Positions 1-10,864 are shown, numbered from the stretch's first letter. The stretch: DNA of 64,000 bases from Pseudomonas japonica (GCF_900188455.1 NZ_FZOL01000020.1:1-64000); one strand, 5' to 3'. A program made the numbers and translations. Notes: generated by a model from the letters alone, not told the origin.

Positions 1-225
1 GGCAAGGCCCTGGCCGAGCTGGAAGACAACTTCCGCTACAACGATGCCGTGATCCGTAACCTGGTCATCCGTCGTGACGAAGCCGTTACCGGCCAGTCCG
101 AGATGCTGAAGGCTGAAGAAAACCGCAGCGAGCGCCGTGAGCGTCGTGACCGTCCTGAGCATGCTGACAGCGCCGAAGGCGATGACAGCAACGACAGCGA
201 CAACAGCGATAACGCTGACGAGTAA
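1..225 (+). CDS. rpsF: 30S ribosomal protein S6, C-terminal part
   Basis: The window opens inside this gene; only the last 74 codons are present, in frame 1, ending TAA at 223-225. The visible part reads GKALAELEDNFRYNDAVIRN and then a long Asp/Glu/Ser/Asn-rich acidic tail, which is typical of gammaproteobacterial S6, where glutamates are added to the C-terminus. S6 binds 16S rRNA with S18 in the small-subunit platform. It heads the rpsF-rpsR-(membrane protein)-rplI operon; rpsR starts 28 bases downstream. Identification rests on the tail together with the unmistakable rpsR and rplI neighbours. Confidence 0.95.
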   Translation, partial: GKALAELEDNFRYNDAVIRNLVIRRDEAVTGQSEMLKAEENRSERRERRDRPEHADSAEGDDSNDSDNSDNADE

Positions 226-253
226 TCCACGGACCTTTTGAGGAGCCTATTAC

Positions 254-484
254 ATGGCACGTTTCTTCCGTCGTCGTAAATTCTGCCGCTTCACTGCTGA
301 AGACGTGAAAGAGATCGATTACAAAGATCTCAACACCCTGAAAGCTTACGTATCCGAAACCGGCAAGATCGTTCCAAGCCGTATCACTGGTACCAAAGCT
401 CGTTATCAGCGTCAGCTGGCTACCGCTATCAAGCGCGCCCGCTTCCTGGCCCTGCTGCCCTACACCGACAGCCACGGCCGCTGA
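254..484 (+). CDS. rpsR: 30S ribosomal protein S18
   Basis: This 76-residue basic protein starts MARFFRRRKFCRF and contains the S18 core (TGTKARYQRQLATAIKRAR, then FLALLPYTD). It is the normal length for S18. S18 pairs with S6 on the 30S platform and contacts the mRNA exit region. A GAGGAG ribosome-binding site lies about ten bases before the ATG. It lies between rpsF and a DUF2232 membrane protein, the standard Pseudomonas order. Confidence 0.98.
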   Translation: MARFFRRRKFCRFTAEDVKEIDYKDLNTLKAYVSETGKIVPSRITGTKARYQRQLATAIKRARFLALLPYTDSHGR

Positions 485-520
485 GACCGGGTCGTCGACA
501 AGTAGCAAAGGATAAATTGC

Positions 521-1417
521 ATGCGGGCCCTGGCTGATTTCATCATGCGCGGTCGCGTGCAGGCCACTCTGGTAGTGGTCGGTTGTGCGGCATTGCCGCT
601 GCTGTTCTGGTTGAGTGCCGCCGCCGGGAGCCTGGTGTTCCTGCGGCGCGGTTTCAAGGATGCCTCCGGGGTCCTTGCCTGGGCTTTGCTGCCGGCTTTG
701 GCCTGGTGGTTCTTCGGCGAGCCGCGCACCTTGATGGTGTTGCTGGGTACGCTGGGCCTGGCTGCGCTGTTGCGCGCCGGGCAGTCCTGGAACCGGGTGC
801 TGTTGTCCAGCATCGCCCTGGGCCTGGTGTATGGCGCTGTTCTGGGTTCGGTGTTCCGCGAACCGATCGACATGCTCGCGCAAGAGATCGCCAAGATCCT
901 TCCGCAGATGCTCGACGGGATCTACCAGAAGTTCACGGTAGAAGAGCGGGGCCGCCTGGAAGGGCTGATCGCACCGGTGCTCACCGGCCTGATCGCGGCC
1001 TTGTTGCAGGCCGTCAGTGTGCTGGCCCTGATGTTGGGTCGCTACTGGCAGGCAGCTTTGTATAACCCGGGAGGCTTCGGTCGCGAGTTTCGCGCCGTGA
1101 GACTGCCGCTGGCGGCGGCGCTGGTGCTGCTGGTGCTGATCCTGGTCGGACCGAACTTCGGTACCGAACTGGCGATGCTGACACCGCTGTGCACCATCCC
1201 GCTGGTCTTCGCCGGACTGGCCGTGCTGCACGGCCTGGTGGCGCAAGGGCGACTGGCGAAGTTCTGGCTGGTCGGGTTGTACGTGACGCTGCTGCTGTTC
1301 ATGCAGCTGATTTATCCGTTGCTCGTGGTTCTGGCCATTGTCGACAGCCTGATTGATTTTCGCGGACGCGGGGCGTCCAAGGACGCCGATAACGGCTCCG
1401 CGAACGGTGAAGGTTAA
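521..1417 (+). CDS. DUF2232-type integral membrane protein in the rpsF-rplI operon
   Basis: A 298-residue, strongly hydrophobic protein with about seven to eight predicted membrane segments (for example near residues 18-40, 60-85, 100-125, 155-180, 195-215 and 245-280). It ends in a short polar tail. It lies 36 bases after rpsR and 21 bases before rplI on the same strand, the position in which Pseudomonas carries a conserved DUF2232 (YybS-like) protein. Function is unknown; no catalytic motif was recognised. Its place inside a ribosomal-protein operon implies growth-linked expression, which is inference only. Confidence 0.85.
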   Translation: MRALADFIMRGRVQATLVVVGCAALPLLFWLSAAAGSLVFLRRGFKDASGVLAWALLPALAWWFFGEPRTLMVLLGTLGLAALLRAGQSWNRVLLSSIALGLVYGAVLGSVFREPIDMLAQEIAKILPQMLDGIYQKFTVEERGRLEGLIAPVLTGLIAALLQAVSVLALMLGRYWQAALYNPGGFGREFRAVRLPLAAALVLLVLILVGPNFGTELAMLTPLCTIPLVFAGLAVLHGLVAQGRLAKFWLVGLYVTLLLFMQLIYPLLVVLAIVDSLIDFRGRGASKDADNGSANGEG

Positions 1418-1438
1418 AAGTTAAGAGGTTTATACCAA

Positions 1439-1885
1439 ATGGAACTGATCCTGCTGGAAAAAGTCGCCAACCTGGGCAACCTGGGCGACAAAGTTAAAGT
1501 CAAGTCGGGCTACGGTCGTAACTTCCTGCTGCCATTCGGCAAGGCTGTCTCCGCTACCGCCGCCAACCTGGCTGCGTTCGAAGAGCGTCGTGCCGAGCTG
1601 GAAAAAGCAGCTGCCGACAAGAAAGCTTCGGCTGAAAGCCGCGCTGCTCAACTGGCTGAACTGGAAGTCACCATCACCGCTACCGCTGGCGATGAAGGCA
1701 AACTGTTCGGTTCGATCGGCACCCACGACATCGCTGACGCCCTGACCGCCTCCGGCGTCGAAGTGGCCAAGGCTGAAGTTCGTCTGCCGAACGGCACCAT
1801 CCGTCAGGTTGGCGAATACGACGTAGCCGTGCACCTGCACAGCGACGTTGAAGCCACCGTACGCGTGGTCGTCGTCGCAGCCTAA
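1439..1885 (+). CDS. rplI: 50S ribosomal protein L9
   Basis: A 148-residue protein with the L9 N-terminal 23S-binding domain (MELILLEKVANLGNLGDKVK, then GYGRNFLLPFGKA). A long charged helix follows (roughly residues 45-75), then the C-terminal domain ending RVVVVAA. Length and domain order are standard. L9 sits at the base of the L1 stalk and affects frame maintenance. It is the last gene of the ribosomal operon and is followed by a strong hairpin terminator. An AGAGG site precedes the ATG. Confidence 0.98.
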   Translation: MELILLEKVANLGNLGDKVKVKSGYGRNFLLPFGKAVSATAANLAAFEERRAELEKAAADKKASAESRAAQLAELEVTITATAGDEGKLFGSIGTHDIADALTASGVEVAKAEVRLPNGTIRQVGEYDVAVHLHSDVEATVRVVVVAA

Positions 1886-1930
1886 GCTGTATCAACCTGC
1901 TGGCCCCCTCGGGGGCAGCCGGTTAACATC

Positions 1931-1971
1931 GGGCACGATCCTGCATTGCAGGTCGTGCCCTTTGTCTTTTT
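1931..1971 (+). terminator. Rho-independent terminator after rplI
   Basis: GGGCACGA and CCTGCA pair with TTGCAGG and TCGTGCCC, forming a long GC-rich stem. It is followed at once by TTTGTCTTTTT. It closes the rpsF-rplI operon before dnaB. Confidence 0.9.
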
Positions 1972-1995
1972 CAACACCCAGATTTCCAGGTGGCC

Positions 1996-3393
1996 ATGAA
2001 CGAGATAACCGCCCCAGAGCAATACGATCTGCAAACCGCCGCGCTGAAGGTGCCGCCGCATTCCATCGAGGCCGAACAGGCCGTGCTCGGTGGTCTGATG
2101 CTGGACAACAACGCCTGGGAGCGGGTGCTCGATCAAGTCTCCGACGGCGATTTCTATCGGCATGACCACCGCCTGATCTTCCGCGCCATCCACAAGCTGG
2201 TCGACCAGAACATCCCGTTCGACGTGGTGACCCTTCACGAACAGCTGGACAAGGAAGGCCTCAGCTCGCAGATCGGCGGCCTCGGCTACCTCGGCGAGCT
2301 GGCGAAGAACACCCCGTCGGTGGCCAACATCAAGGCCTATGCGCAGATCATTCGCGAGCGCTCGACCCTGCGCCAGCTGATCAGCATCAGCAACGACATC
2401 GCCGACAGCGCTTTCAACCCGCAGGGGCGCAACGCCGAGGAAATCCTCGACGAGGCCGAACGGCAGATCTTCCAGATCGCCGAAGCGCGGCCCAAGACCG
2501 GTGGCCCGGTGGGGGTCAACGAACTGCTGACCAAGGCCATCGACCGGATCGACACGCTGTTCAACTCCGACAGCGAGATCACTGGCCTGTCCACCGGCTA
2601 CACCGACCTCGACGAGAAGACCAGCGGCCTGCAGCCGGCCGACCTGATCATCGTCGCGGGCCGTCCGTCCATGGGCAAGACCACCTTCGCCATGAACCTG
2701 GTGGAAAACGCCGTCCTGCGCAGCGACAAGGCGGTGCTGGTGTACTCCCTGGAGATGCCAGGCGAATCGCTGATCATGCGTATGCTCTCGTCCCTCGGGC
2801 GCATCGACCAGACCAAGGTGCGTTCCGGCCAGCTCGACGACGACGACTGGCCGCGCCTGACCTCGGCGGTCAACCTGCTCAACGACCGCAAGCTGTTCAT
2901 CGACGATACCGCCGGCATCAGCCCGTCGGAGATGCGCGCGCGGACCCGGCGCCTGGTGCGTGAGCACGGCGAGATCGGCATGATCATGATCGACTACCTG
3001 CAGTTGATGCAGATCCCGGGCTCCAGCGGCGACAACCGGACCAACGAGATTTCCGAGATCTCCCGCTCGCTCAAGGCCCTGGCCAAGGAATTCAACTGCC
3101 CGGTCATCGCCCTGTCGCAGCTCAACCGCTCCCTCGAACAGCGCCCCAACAAGCGTCCGGTGAACTCCGACTTGCGGGAATCCGGAGCGATCGAGCAGGA
3201 CGCCGACGTGATCATGTTCGTCTATCGCGACGAGGTGTATCACCCGGAGACCGAGCACAAGGGCATTGCCGAGATCATCATCGGCAAGCAGCGGAACGGC
3301 CCGATCGGCTTCATCCGCCTGGCCTTCATCGGCAAGTACACACGCTTCGAGAACCTCGCCCCGGGCAGCTACAACTTCGACGACGACGAGTAA
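1996..3393 (+). CDS. dnaB: Replicative DNA helicase DnaB
   Basis: A 465-residue hexameric 5'-3' replicative helicase. The N-terminal DnaB domain includes HSIEAEQAVLGGLM. The C-terminal RecA-like domain has Walker A GRPSMGKTTFAMN (around residue 222), Walker B MIMIDYLQLM, the ALSQLNRSLEQRPNKRPVNS loop and SDLRESGAIEQDADVI. The ATG at 1996 is preferred over the in-frame GTG at 1990 because AGGTGG lies just upstream and the product then begins MNEITAPEQYDL. It follows the rplI terminator and ends at its own terminator. No alr gene follows, unlike in P. aeruginosa as I recall it. Confidence 0.98.
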   Translation: MNEITAPEQYDLQTAALKVPPHSIEAEQAVLGGLMLDNNAWERVLDQVSDGDFYRHDHRLIFRAIHKLVDQNIPFDVVTLHEQLDKEGLSSQIGGLGYLGELAKNTPSVANIKAYAQIIRERSTLRQLISISNDIADSAFNPQGRNAEEILDEAERQIFQIAEARPKTGGPVGVNELLTKAIDRIDTLFNSDSEITGLSTGYTDLDEKTSGLQPADLIIVAGRPSMGKTTFAMNLVENAVLRSDKAVLVYSLEMPGESLIMRMLSSLGRIDQTKVRSGQLDDDDWPRLTSAVNLLNDRKLFIDDTAGISPSEMRARTRRLVREHGEIGMIMIDYLQLMQIPGSSGDNRTNEISEISRSLKALAKEFNCPVIALSQLNRSLEQRPNKRPVNSDLRESGAIEQDADVIMFVYRDEVYHPETEHKGIAEIIIGKQRNGPIGFIRLAFIGKYTRFENLAPGSYNFDDDE

Positions 3394-3406
3394 TGAACGC
3401 GTGCGA

Positions 3407-3445
3407 CCAATTCCGACCTTCAGCGTCGGAATTGGTCAATTTTTG
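3407..3445 (+). terminator. Rho-independent terminator after dnaB
   Basis: A perfect 11-bp stem, CCAATTCCGAC pairing with GTCGGAATTGG across a 7-base loop, is followed by TCAATTTTT. Confidence 0.92.
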
Positions 3446-3499
3446 TGCTATTCTCCGCGCCCGTGATTTTCCTGCCCCCCAAAAAAACCGGTCACTGAC

Positions 3500-5803
<2,304 letters not shown>

Positions 5804-5808
5804 GCCCC

Positions 5809-5832
5809 ATGACGGGGCTTGTGCCCCGTCAT
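5809..5832 (+). terminator. Hairpin after the YgiQ-family gene
   Basis: ATGACGGGG pairs perfectly with CCCCGTCAT around a 6-base loop, starting six bases past the stop codon. There is no long T-run, so termination is plausible rather than certain. Confidence 0.6.
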
Positions 5833-5875
5833 GACTCCCTCCTCGCACCACCTCAGTGCGTCGCCGGCGAAACCC

Positions 5876-5975
5876 GTAGGAGCGTGGCTTGCCCGCGAAG
5901 GACCGCATCGCGGTCCCCGATGACCCTGCAATGGGGACCGCTGCGCGGTCCTTCGCGGGCAAGCCACGCTCCTAC
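5876..5975. repeat. REP pair (REPIN), GTAGGAGCGTGGCTTGCCCG type
   Basis: Two REP copies in inverted orientation. GTAGGAGCGTGGCTTGCCCG at the left end is matched by its reverse complement at the right end, and the inner arms carry the smaller GGACCGC-type palindromes. The same family recurs near 20100, 25089, 33310, 36898 and 40096. Confidence 0.9.
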
Positions 5976-6051
5976 AGGGGCACGCATGAGGCCTGCTTGC
6001 TGGCATAAGTCTTGCCGCGTTTGCGCGCATGACTTCCCTGTGAGCACGCCG

Positions 6052-8517
6052 ATGCCCGACCTGCTGGATGCCCTGAACCCAAGCGCCACGACCTGGCATG
6101 AAATGCTCGCCGTCGATGGCCGCGTGCGTCCGCACTGGCGGGAGCTGCTTGCCCATCTGCAACGCAGCGGTGCGCAGCAACTGAGCCAGCGCCAGTCCCT
6201 GCTCAACCGCCAACTGCGGGAAAACGGCGTCACCTACAACATCTACGCCGACCCGGATGGCGCCGACCGCCCCTGGGAACTGGACCTGCTGCCGCAGGTG
6301 ATCCCCACGGCGGAATGGGCCGAGCTGGCCCGCGGCATCGCTCAGCGCGCACGCCTGCTGAACGCGCTGCTGGCGGATATCTACGGTCCGCAGCGACTGA
6401 TCGGCGAAGGGCTGCTGCCCGCGGAGCTGATCTTCGGACACAACAACTTCCTCTGGCCTTGCCAGGGCCTGCAGGTGCCGGAGCAGACCTGGCTGCATCT
6501 CTACGCGGCCGACCTGGCGCGAGGGCCGGATGGCCGCTGGTGGGTGACCGCCGACCGCACCCAGGCACCGTCCGGCGCGGGGTACGCCCTGGAAAACCGC
6601 ACCGTGGTGTCCCGCGCCTTTCCCGAGCTTTACCGGGATCTGCATGTGCAGCATCTGGCCGGTTTCTTCCGCACCTTGCAGCAGAGCCTGGCGCGCCTGG
6701 CGCCGAGCGGGCGGGAAGCGCCGCTGGTGGTGCTGCTGACGCCCGGGCGTTTCAACGAAAGCTGGTTCGAGCACCTGTTTCTCGCCCGCCAGCTGGGCTA
6801 TCCGCTGGTGGAGGGCAGCGACCTGACGGTGCGTGATGGCACGGTCTACCTCAAGACCCTCGGCGGCCTGCGCCGGGTCCACGCGATCCTGCGCCGGCTC
6901 GACGACGATTTCTGCGATCCCCTGGAACTGCGCACCGACTCGGCACTGGGTGTGCCTGGCCTGCTGGATGCTGTGCGCCAGGGCCGAGTGCTGGTGGCCA
7001 ATGCCCTGGGCAGCGGGGTGCTGGAGTCGCCGGGTCTGCCAGGCTTTTTGCCGGCGATCAGTCGACGCCTGCTGGGTGAGGAACTGATCCTGCCGTCCAT
7101 CGCCAGTTGGTGGTGCGGCGAACCGGCGGCGCTGGAGCAGGCGCTGGAAAAGATGCCGGACCTGCTGTTCAAACCGGCGTTCCCTTCGCAGAGCTTCCAG
7201 CCCCTGCTGGGCCGCGACCTTGACGCGGCCCAGCGGCAGGCGCTGGCCGCGCGGCTGAGGGCACGGCCCTACGCCTACGTCGCCCAGGAGTTGGCGCAAC
7301 TGTCCCAGGCACCGGTATGGCAGGGCGATGGCCTGAAGGACCGACCGGTGGGCATGCGCGTCTATGCCGTGGCCAGTGCCGATGGCTGGCGCGTGCTGCC
7401 GGGCGGCCTGACCCGGGTGGCGGCGCAGGCCGATGCCGAGGTGGTCTCGATGCAGCGCGGCGGTGCCAGCAAGGACACCTGGGTCCTCGGCGAACACGCC
7501 GCCCGCGGCGAGCAATGGCAGGCCAGTCGCCGGCTCGGCGTGGCCGACCTGGTCCGTGCCGACCCCTATCTGCCCTCGCGGGTAGTGGAAAACCTGTTCT
7601 GGTTCGGTCGTTACTGCGAGCGCTGCGATGCCAGTGCGCGCTTGCTGCGGATTCTCCTGGGGCGCTACCTCGATGGCGACTCGCCGCAGGCGCTGGACGC
7701 GGCGGTGCGCCTGGCCGAGGAACTGTCCCTGCTGCCCGCGGAGGGGAGCCTGGACACGCGCCTGCGCATGGCCTTGCTCGACCCTGCCTGGAGTTTCAGC
7801 CTGCGGGCCAGTCTGCAGCGCTTGCAATGGGCGGCGGGGCAGGTGCGGGGCAAGTTGTCGCGGGAGAACTGGCAGGCCCTGAGCGAATTGCAGCGCGAGG
7901 CGCAGCGCCTGGACGACCTATCCGCGGACTTCAGCGAACTGCTGGATTTTCTCGACCGCCTGATCCTGTCCCTGGCGGCCCTGTCCGGCTTCGCCCTCGA
8001 CGACATGACCCGCGACGAGGGCTGGCGCTTTCTCCTGACCGGCCGCCGGATCGAACGCCTGCACGCCTTGAGCAGCAGTCTCGCTGGTTTTCTGCGGGAC
8101 CCGGCGGCGACCGACCAGGCCGGCCTGGAGTGGTTGCTGGAGCTGGCCAACAGCAGCATCACCTACCGTTCCCGCTACCTGGCGGTGGCGCAGTTGGTGC
8201 CGGTACTGGACCTGCTTCTGCTGGATGAGCAGAACCCCCATGGCGTGCTGTTCCAGTTGCGCTCGCTGTTGCGTTCGCTGGAGCGCCTGCAGAGCCCGGC
8301 GGAGAGCGAACTGCTCGGGCTGGCGGAGCGTCTCAGGCATTTCGACCTGCGCAGCCTGGAGCATCCGCTGTTCGGCGAGGCCAGCCTGAGCGCGGTGCTC
8401 GACGGGCTGGCGACGATGCTGGAGCGGATCGCCGAAGACGCCGAAGCCGCGGCGCAACGCCTGGCGTTGCGCCATTTCGCCCATGTCGATGTCAGCCAGC
8501 AGACGGTGTCCGCCTGA
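6052..8517 (+). CDS. Circularly permuted ATP-grasp / alpha-E domain fusion protein
   Basis: An 821-residue protein if started at ATG 6052 (MPDLLDALNPS). In-frame starts at 6040 (GTG) and 5986 (ATG) are possible but read out of the REP region. Residues about 60-470 match the circularly permuted ATP-grasp fold (DUF404/DUF407), with FGHNNFLWPCQGLQVPEQ, TLGGLRRVHAILRRLDDDF and KPAFPSQSF. Residues about 490-810 match the all-helical alpha-E domain (DUF403), beginning RVVENLFWFGRYCERCDASA. Such proteins are encoded beside transglutaminase-like genes, and a role in peptide synthesis or tagging has been proposed from comparative genomics but, to my knowledge, not shown. The stop overlaps the next start, indicating translational coupling. 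Confidence 0.87.
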   Translation: MPDLLDALNPSATTWHEMLAVDGRVRPHWRELLAHLQRSGAQQLSQRQSLLNRQLRENGVTYNIYADPDGADRPWELDLLPQVIPTAEWAELARGIAQRARLLNALLADIYGPQRLIGEGLLPAELIFGHNNFLWPCQGLQVPEQTWLHLYAADLARGPDGRWWVTADRTQAPSGAGYALENRTVVSRAFPELYRDLHVQHLAGFFRTLQQSLARLAPSGREAPLVVLLTPGRFNESWFEHLFLARQLGYPLVEGSDLTVRDGTVYLKTLGGLRRVHAILRRLDDDFCDPLELRTDSALGVPGLLDAVRQGRVLVANALGSGVLESPGLPGFLPAISRRLLGEELILPSIASWWCGEPAALEQALEKMPDLLFKPAFPSQSFQPLLGRDLDAAQRQALAARLRARPYAYVAQELAQLSQAPVWQGDGLKDRPVGMRVYAVASADGWRVLPGGLTRVAAQADAEVVSMQRGGASKDTWVLGEHAARGEQWQASRRLGVADLVRADPYLPSRVVENLFWFGRYCERCDASARLLRILLGRYLDGDSPQALDAAVRLAEELSLLPAEGSLDTRLRMALLDPAWSFSLRASLQRLQWAAGQVRGKLSRENWQALSELQREAQRLDDLSADFSELLDFLDRLILSLAALSGFALDDMTRDEGWRFLLTGRRIERLHALSSSLAGFLRDPAATDQAGLEWLLELANSSITYRSRYLAVAQLVPVLDLLLLDEQNPHGVLFQLRSLLRSLERLQSPAESELLGLAERLRHFDLRSLEHPLFGEASLSAVLDGLATMLERIAEDAEAAAQRLALRHFAHVDVSQQTVSA

Positions 8518-9419
8518 TGAGTGCGCGTTACCAGATTCTTCACGATACCCATTATCGCTACGCCAGCCCGGTGTCGCTGGCCCAGCAACTGGTCCACCTG
8601 TGGCCACGGGATTGCCCCTGGCAGCGTTGCGAGGAGCGGCTGCTGGAGGTGACGCCGACGCCGACCCGGCGCCGCGACGAACAGGATGTGTTCGGCAATC
8701 CCCTGACCCGGCTGGGCCTGGACTATCAGCATGACGAACTGCGGGTCAGTACCCGGGTACGCATCGAGGTCGTGTCGCGTGCGCTGCCGTCGCTATCGGC
8801 TTCGCCGGCCTGGGAGCAGGCGCGGGATGCCCTGGCCTACTCGCGACAGACGCTGGCGGCGGCGCTGCTCGACGCCAGTCGCTATCGCTTCGAATCGCCG
8901 TTCGTGCGCCTGAAAAGACGCTTCGTGGAGTTTTCCGAACCCTGTTTCGCCGCCGGTGTGCCGTTGCTGGAGGCGGTGCGGGCGCTGATGGAGAAGATCT
9001 TTCGCGAGTTCACCTTCGATGCCGGGGCGACCCAGGTCGCTACACCGCTGGTGGAGGTACTGGAGCGGCGTCGCGGGGTCTGCCAGGACTTCGCCCACCT
9101 GATGCTGGCCTGCCTGCGTTCGCGGGGGCTGGCGGCGCGCTATGTCAGCGGCTATCTGCTGACCCGGCCACCGCCCGGGCAGGCCCGGCTGATCGGGGCC
9201 GATGCCTCGCATGCATGGATCTCGGTGTTCTGCCCGCGCCACGGCTGGGTGGATTTCGATCCCACCAACAACCTGCTGCCGGCGCTGGAGCACATCACCC
9301 TTGGCTGGGGTCGCGACTTCGCCGATGTCTCGCCGCTGCGCGGAGTGATCCTCGGCGGCGGCAGTCACGACCCGGAGGTTCGGGTGACGGTGTTGCCGCT
9401 GGATCAGCTGGGCGGCTGA
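8517..9419 (+). CDS. Transglutaminase-like cysteine protease-fold protein
   Basis: A 300-residue protein whose ATG overlaps the TGA of the upstream gene. The N-terminal beta domain (residues 1-90; YQILHDTHYRYASPVSLAQQ) is the bacterial transglutaminase-like N-terminal domain. The catalytic domain shows Cys in RRGVCQDFAHL (near residue 185), His in ADASHAWISVF and Asp in WVDFDPTNN, a complete Cys-His-Asp triad. It probably hydrolyses or forms amide bonds in the peptide system predicted for this gene pair. No signal peptide is evident, so a cytoplasmic site is likely. The last 16 bases overlap the convergent LOG gene. Confidence 0.88.
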   Translation: MSARYQILHDTHYRYASPVSLAQQLVHLWPRDCPWQRCEERLLEVTPTPTRRRDEQDVFGNPLTRLGLDYQHDELRVSTRVRIEVVSRALPSLSASPAWEQARDALAYSRQTLAAALLDASRYRFESPFVRLKRRFVEFSEPCFAAGVPLLEAVRALMEKIFREFTFDAGATQVATPLVEVLERRRGVCQDFAHLMLACLRSRGLAARYVSGYLLTRPPPGQARLIGADASHAWISVFCPRHGWVDFDPTNNLLPALEHITLGWGRDFADVSPLRGVILGGGSHDPEVRVTVLPLDQLGG

Positions 9420-9991
9420 TCCTTCCATTTGGGCGCTGCCAGCGGCTGCCAGGCGTCCAGGGCATCGAGCAGGGCATCCGGCGCGGCGTCGACCTGCAGC
9501 ATCGCGCGGTGATGCGGGCGGACGAAGCCCTCGTCGACCACATGGTCGAGAAAACCGGTGAGTTTTTCGTAGAAGCCGTTCACCTCCAGCAGGCCCAGTG
9601 GCTTGCCGTGGTAGCCGAGCTGGCCCCAGGTCCACACTTCGAAGAGTTCTTCCAGGGTGCCGAGGCCACCAGGCAGGGCGATGAAGGCATCGGCCAGTTC
9701 GGCCATGCGCGCCTTGCGCGCGTGCATGCCGTCGACCACTTCCAGGCGGGTCAGGCCGGGATGGGCGATCTCGGCGCGTTGCAGGCTGACCGGGATGATC
9801 CCGATCACTTCACCGCCGGCGGCCAGCGCGGCATCGGCGACGATGCCCATCAGGCCCACGGCGCCACCGCCGTAGACCAGGGTCAGGCCGCGCCGGGCGA
9901 TGGCTTGGCCGAGGGCGACGGCGGCTTCGCGGTAGACCGGGCTGACGCCGTTGCTGGCACCACAGAACACACAAACGGAACGTAGAGACAT
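9404..9991 (-). CDS. LOG-family protein (TIGR00730, cytokinin riboside 5'-monophosphate phosphoribohydrolase-like)
   Basis: A 195-residue Rossmann-fold protein starting MSLRSVCVFCGASNG, with GGAG just upstream. It carries the LOG signature: YGGGAVGLMG (residues about 40-49) and PGGLGTLEELFEV (about 110-122), whose glutamate is catalytic in characterised LOG enzymes. These cleave nucleoside 5'-monophosphates to a base plus ribose 5-phosphate; the true bacterial substrate is uncertain. In-frame codons continue upstream to 10105, but the family start is at 9991. The 3' end overlaps the transglutaminase gene by 16 bases, convergently. Confidence 0.9.
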   Translation of the reverse strand: MSLRSVCVFCGASNGVSPVYREAAVALGQAIARRGLTLVYGGGAVGLMGIVADAALAAGGEVIGIIPVSLQRAEIAHPGLTRLEVVDGMHARKARMAELADAFIALPGGLGTLEELFEVWTWGQLGYHGKPLGLLEVNGFYEKLTGFLDHVVDEGFVRPHHRAMLQVDAAPDALLDALDAWQPLAAPKWKDQPPS

Positions 9992-10055
9992 GTCTTTCTC
10001 CAGGTCGAAAACGGCCACAGGGTACGGACATGGGGCGGGTCTTCCAAGCCCTCTG

Positions 10056-10145
10056 TCACTCCGGACGGGAGAACTCGCAGGCGGTTCCGCTGGCGCCGCA
10101 GGCATAGGCGGCGAGCAGGCTTTGCATGAAATTACTTAGGGACAT
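10056..10145 (-). CDS. Possible 29-residue small protein
   Basis: A short frame in the gap between the LOG gene and azurin. It starts ATG at 10145 and stops TGA at 10058-10056, encoding MSLSNFMQSLLAAYACGASG followed by TACEFSRPE. An AGGAG lies nine bases upstream of the ATG, a better site than chance frames here show. No domain is recognisable. It could be a leader or a real small protein, and nothing beyond the frame and ribosome site supports it. Confidence 0.4.
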   Translation of the reverse strand: MSLSNFMQSLLAAYACGASGTACEFSRPE

Positions 10146-10264
10146 GTCGGACTACTCCTAAATGAGAGGTTGTCTCATCGTCCTACATGCGGGCATGATG
10201 TGGCACGTTGTTTGTATTGATGAATGCCATAGAAGAATTTCACTGCCCGATCAGGGTCTTATCC

Positions 10265-10278
10265 TTGACCCACATCAG
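10265..10278 (+). promoter_or_regulatory. ANR/FNR-type box upstream of azurin
   Basis: TTGAC-CCAC-ATCAG matches the FNR/ANR consensus TTGAT-N4-ATCAA at 8 of 10 positions. It is centred about 69 bases before the azurin ATG, compatible with class II activation about 40 bases before a start site near 10312. Anaerobic ANR control of azurin is described in P. aeruginosa; here it is inferred from the site. Confidence 0.75.
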
Positions 10279-10340
10279 CAGCGCGAAGCGCGGGATGGGG
10301 CAGTCTGATTTCAATAAAAAACCTGTCATGGAGATTCACG

Positions 10341-10787
10341 ATGTTTGCCAAATTCGTTGCCGTGTCCCTGCTGACCGTTGCCAGTGCCCAGGTAATGGCC
10401 GCCGACTGCAAGGTCACTGTCGAGTCCACCGACCAGATGACCTTCAACACCAAGGAAATCGCCATCGACAAGAGCTGCAAGCAGTTCACCGTCGAGCTGA
10501 AGCATGTCGGCAAGCTGCCGAAGAACGTCATGGGCCACAACCTGGTGATCACCAAGGCTGCCGATGAGCAGGCCGTTGCCACCGCCGGCATGGGCAAGGG
10601 CGTTGCCGCCGACTACCTGGATGCCAGCGATGCCCGCATCGTCGCCCACACCAAGCTGATCGGTGGTGGCGAGTCCGACTCGGTGAGCTTCGACGTGTCC
10701 AAGCTGGCCGCCGGTGAATCCTACGGCTTCTTCTGCTCCTTCCCAGGCCATATCGCCATGATGAAGGGCACCATCGTTCTGAAGTAA
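10341..10787 (+). CDS. azu: Azurin (periplasmic blue copper protein)
   Basis: A 148-residue precursor. Residues 1-20 (MFAKFVAVSLLTVASAQVMA) are a Sec signal peptide with an A-M-A cleavage site. The mature 128-residue protein begins ADCKVTVEST and has the canonical type-1 copper ligands His46 (GHNL) and Cys112-His117-Met121 in FFCSFPGHIAMMKG. Cys3 and Cys26 would form the structural disulphide. It shuttles electrons in the periplasm between cytochrome c and terminal acceptors. GGAGA precedes the ATG. The ANR-type box upstream suggests induction at low oxygen. Confidence 0.98.
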   Translation: MFAKFVAVSLLTVASAQVMAADCKVTVESTDQMTFNTKEIAIDKSCKQFTVELKHVGKLPKNVMGHNLVITKAADEQAVATAGMGKGVAADYLDASDARIVAHTKLIGGGESDSVSFDVSKLAAGESYGFFCSFPGHIAMMKGTIVLK

Positions 10788-10806
10788 TCGCTGCGATTGG
10801 TCAGCT

Positions 10807-10839
10807 CCCACGAGGTCCGGCGTAAACCGGCCTCATGGG
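10807..10839. terminator. Hairpin between azurin and nadE
   Basis: An imperfect stem (CCCA, GAGG and CCGG pairing with CCGG, CCTC and TGGG) around a 6-base loop lies in the gap between these convergent genes. It could serve both directions; no T-run is present. Confidence 0.5.
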
Positions 10840-10864
10840 GGCTTGCCAGCGATGCTTTTCTTTC

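Noticed and set aside
9404..10105. A longer LOG protein starting at 10105
   Set aside because: The extra 38 codons are not family-like, and the start at 9991 has a strong GGAG site and the canonical MSLRSVCVFCGAS beginning.
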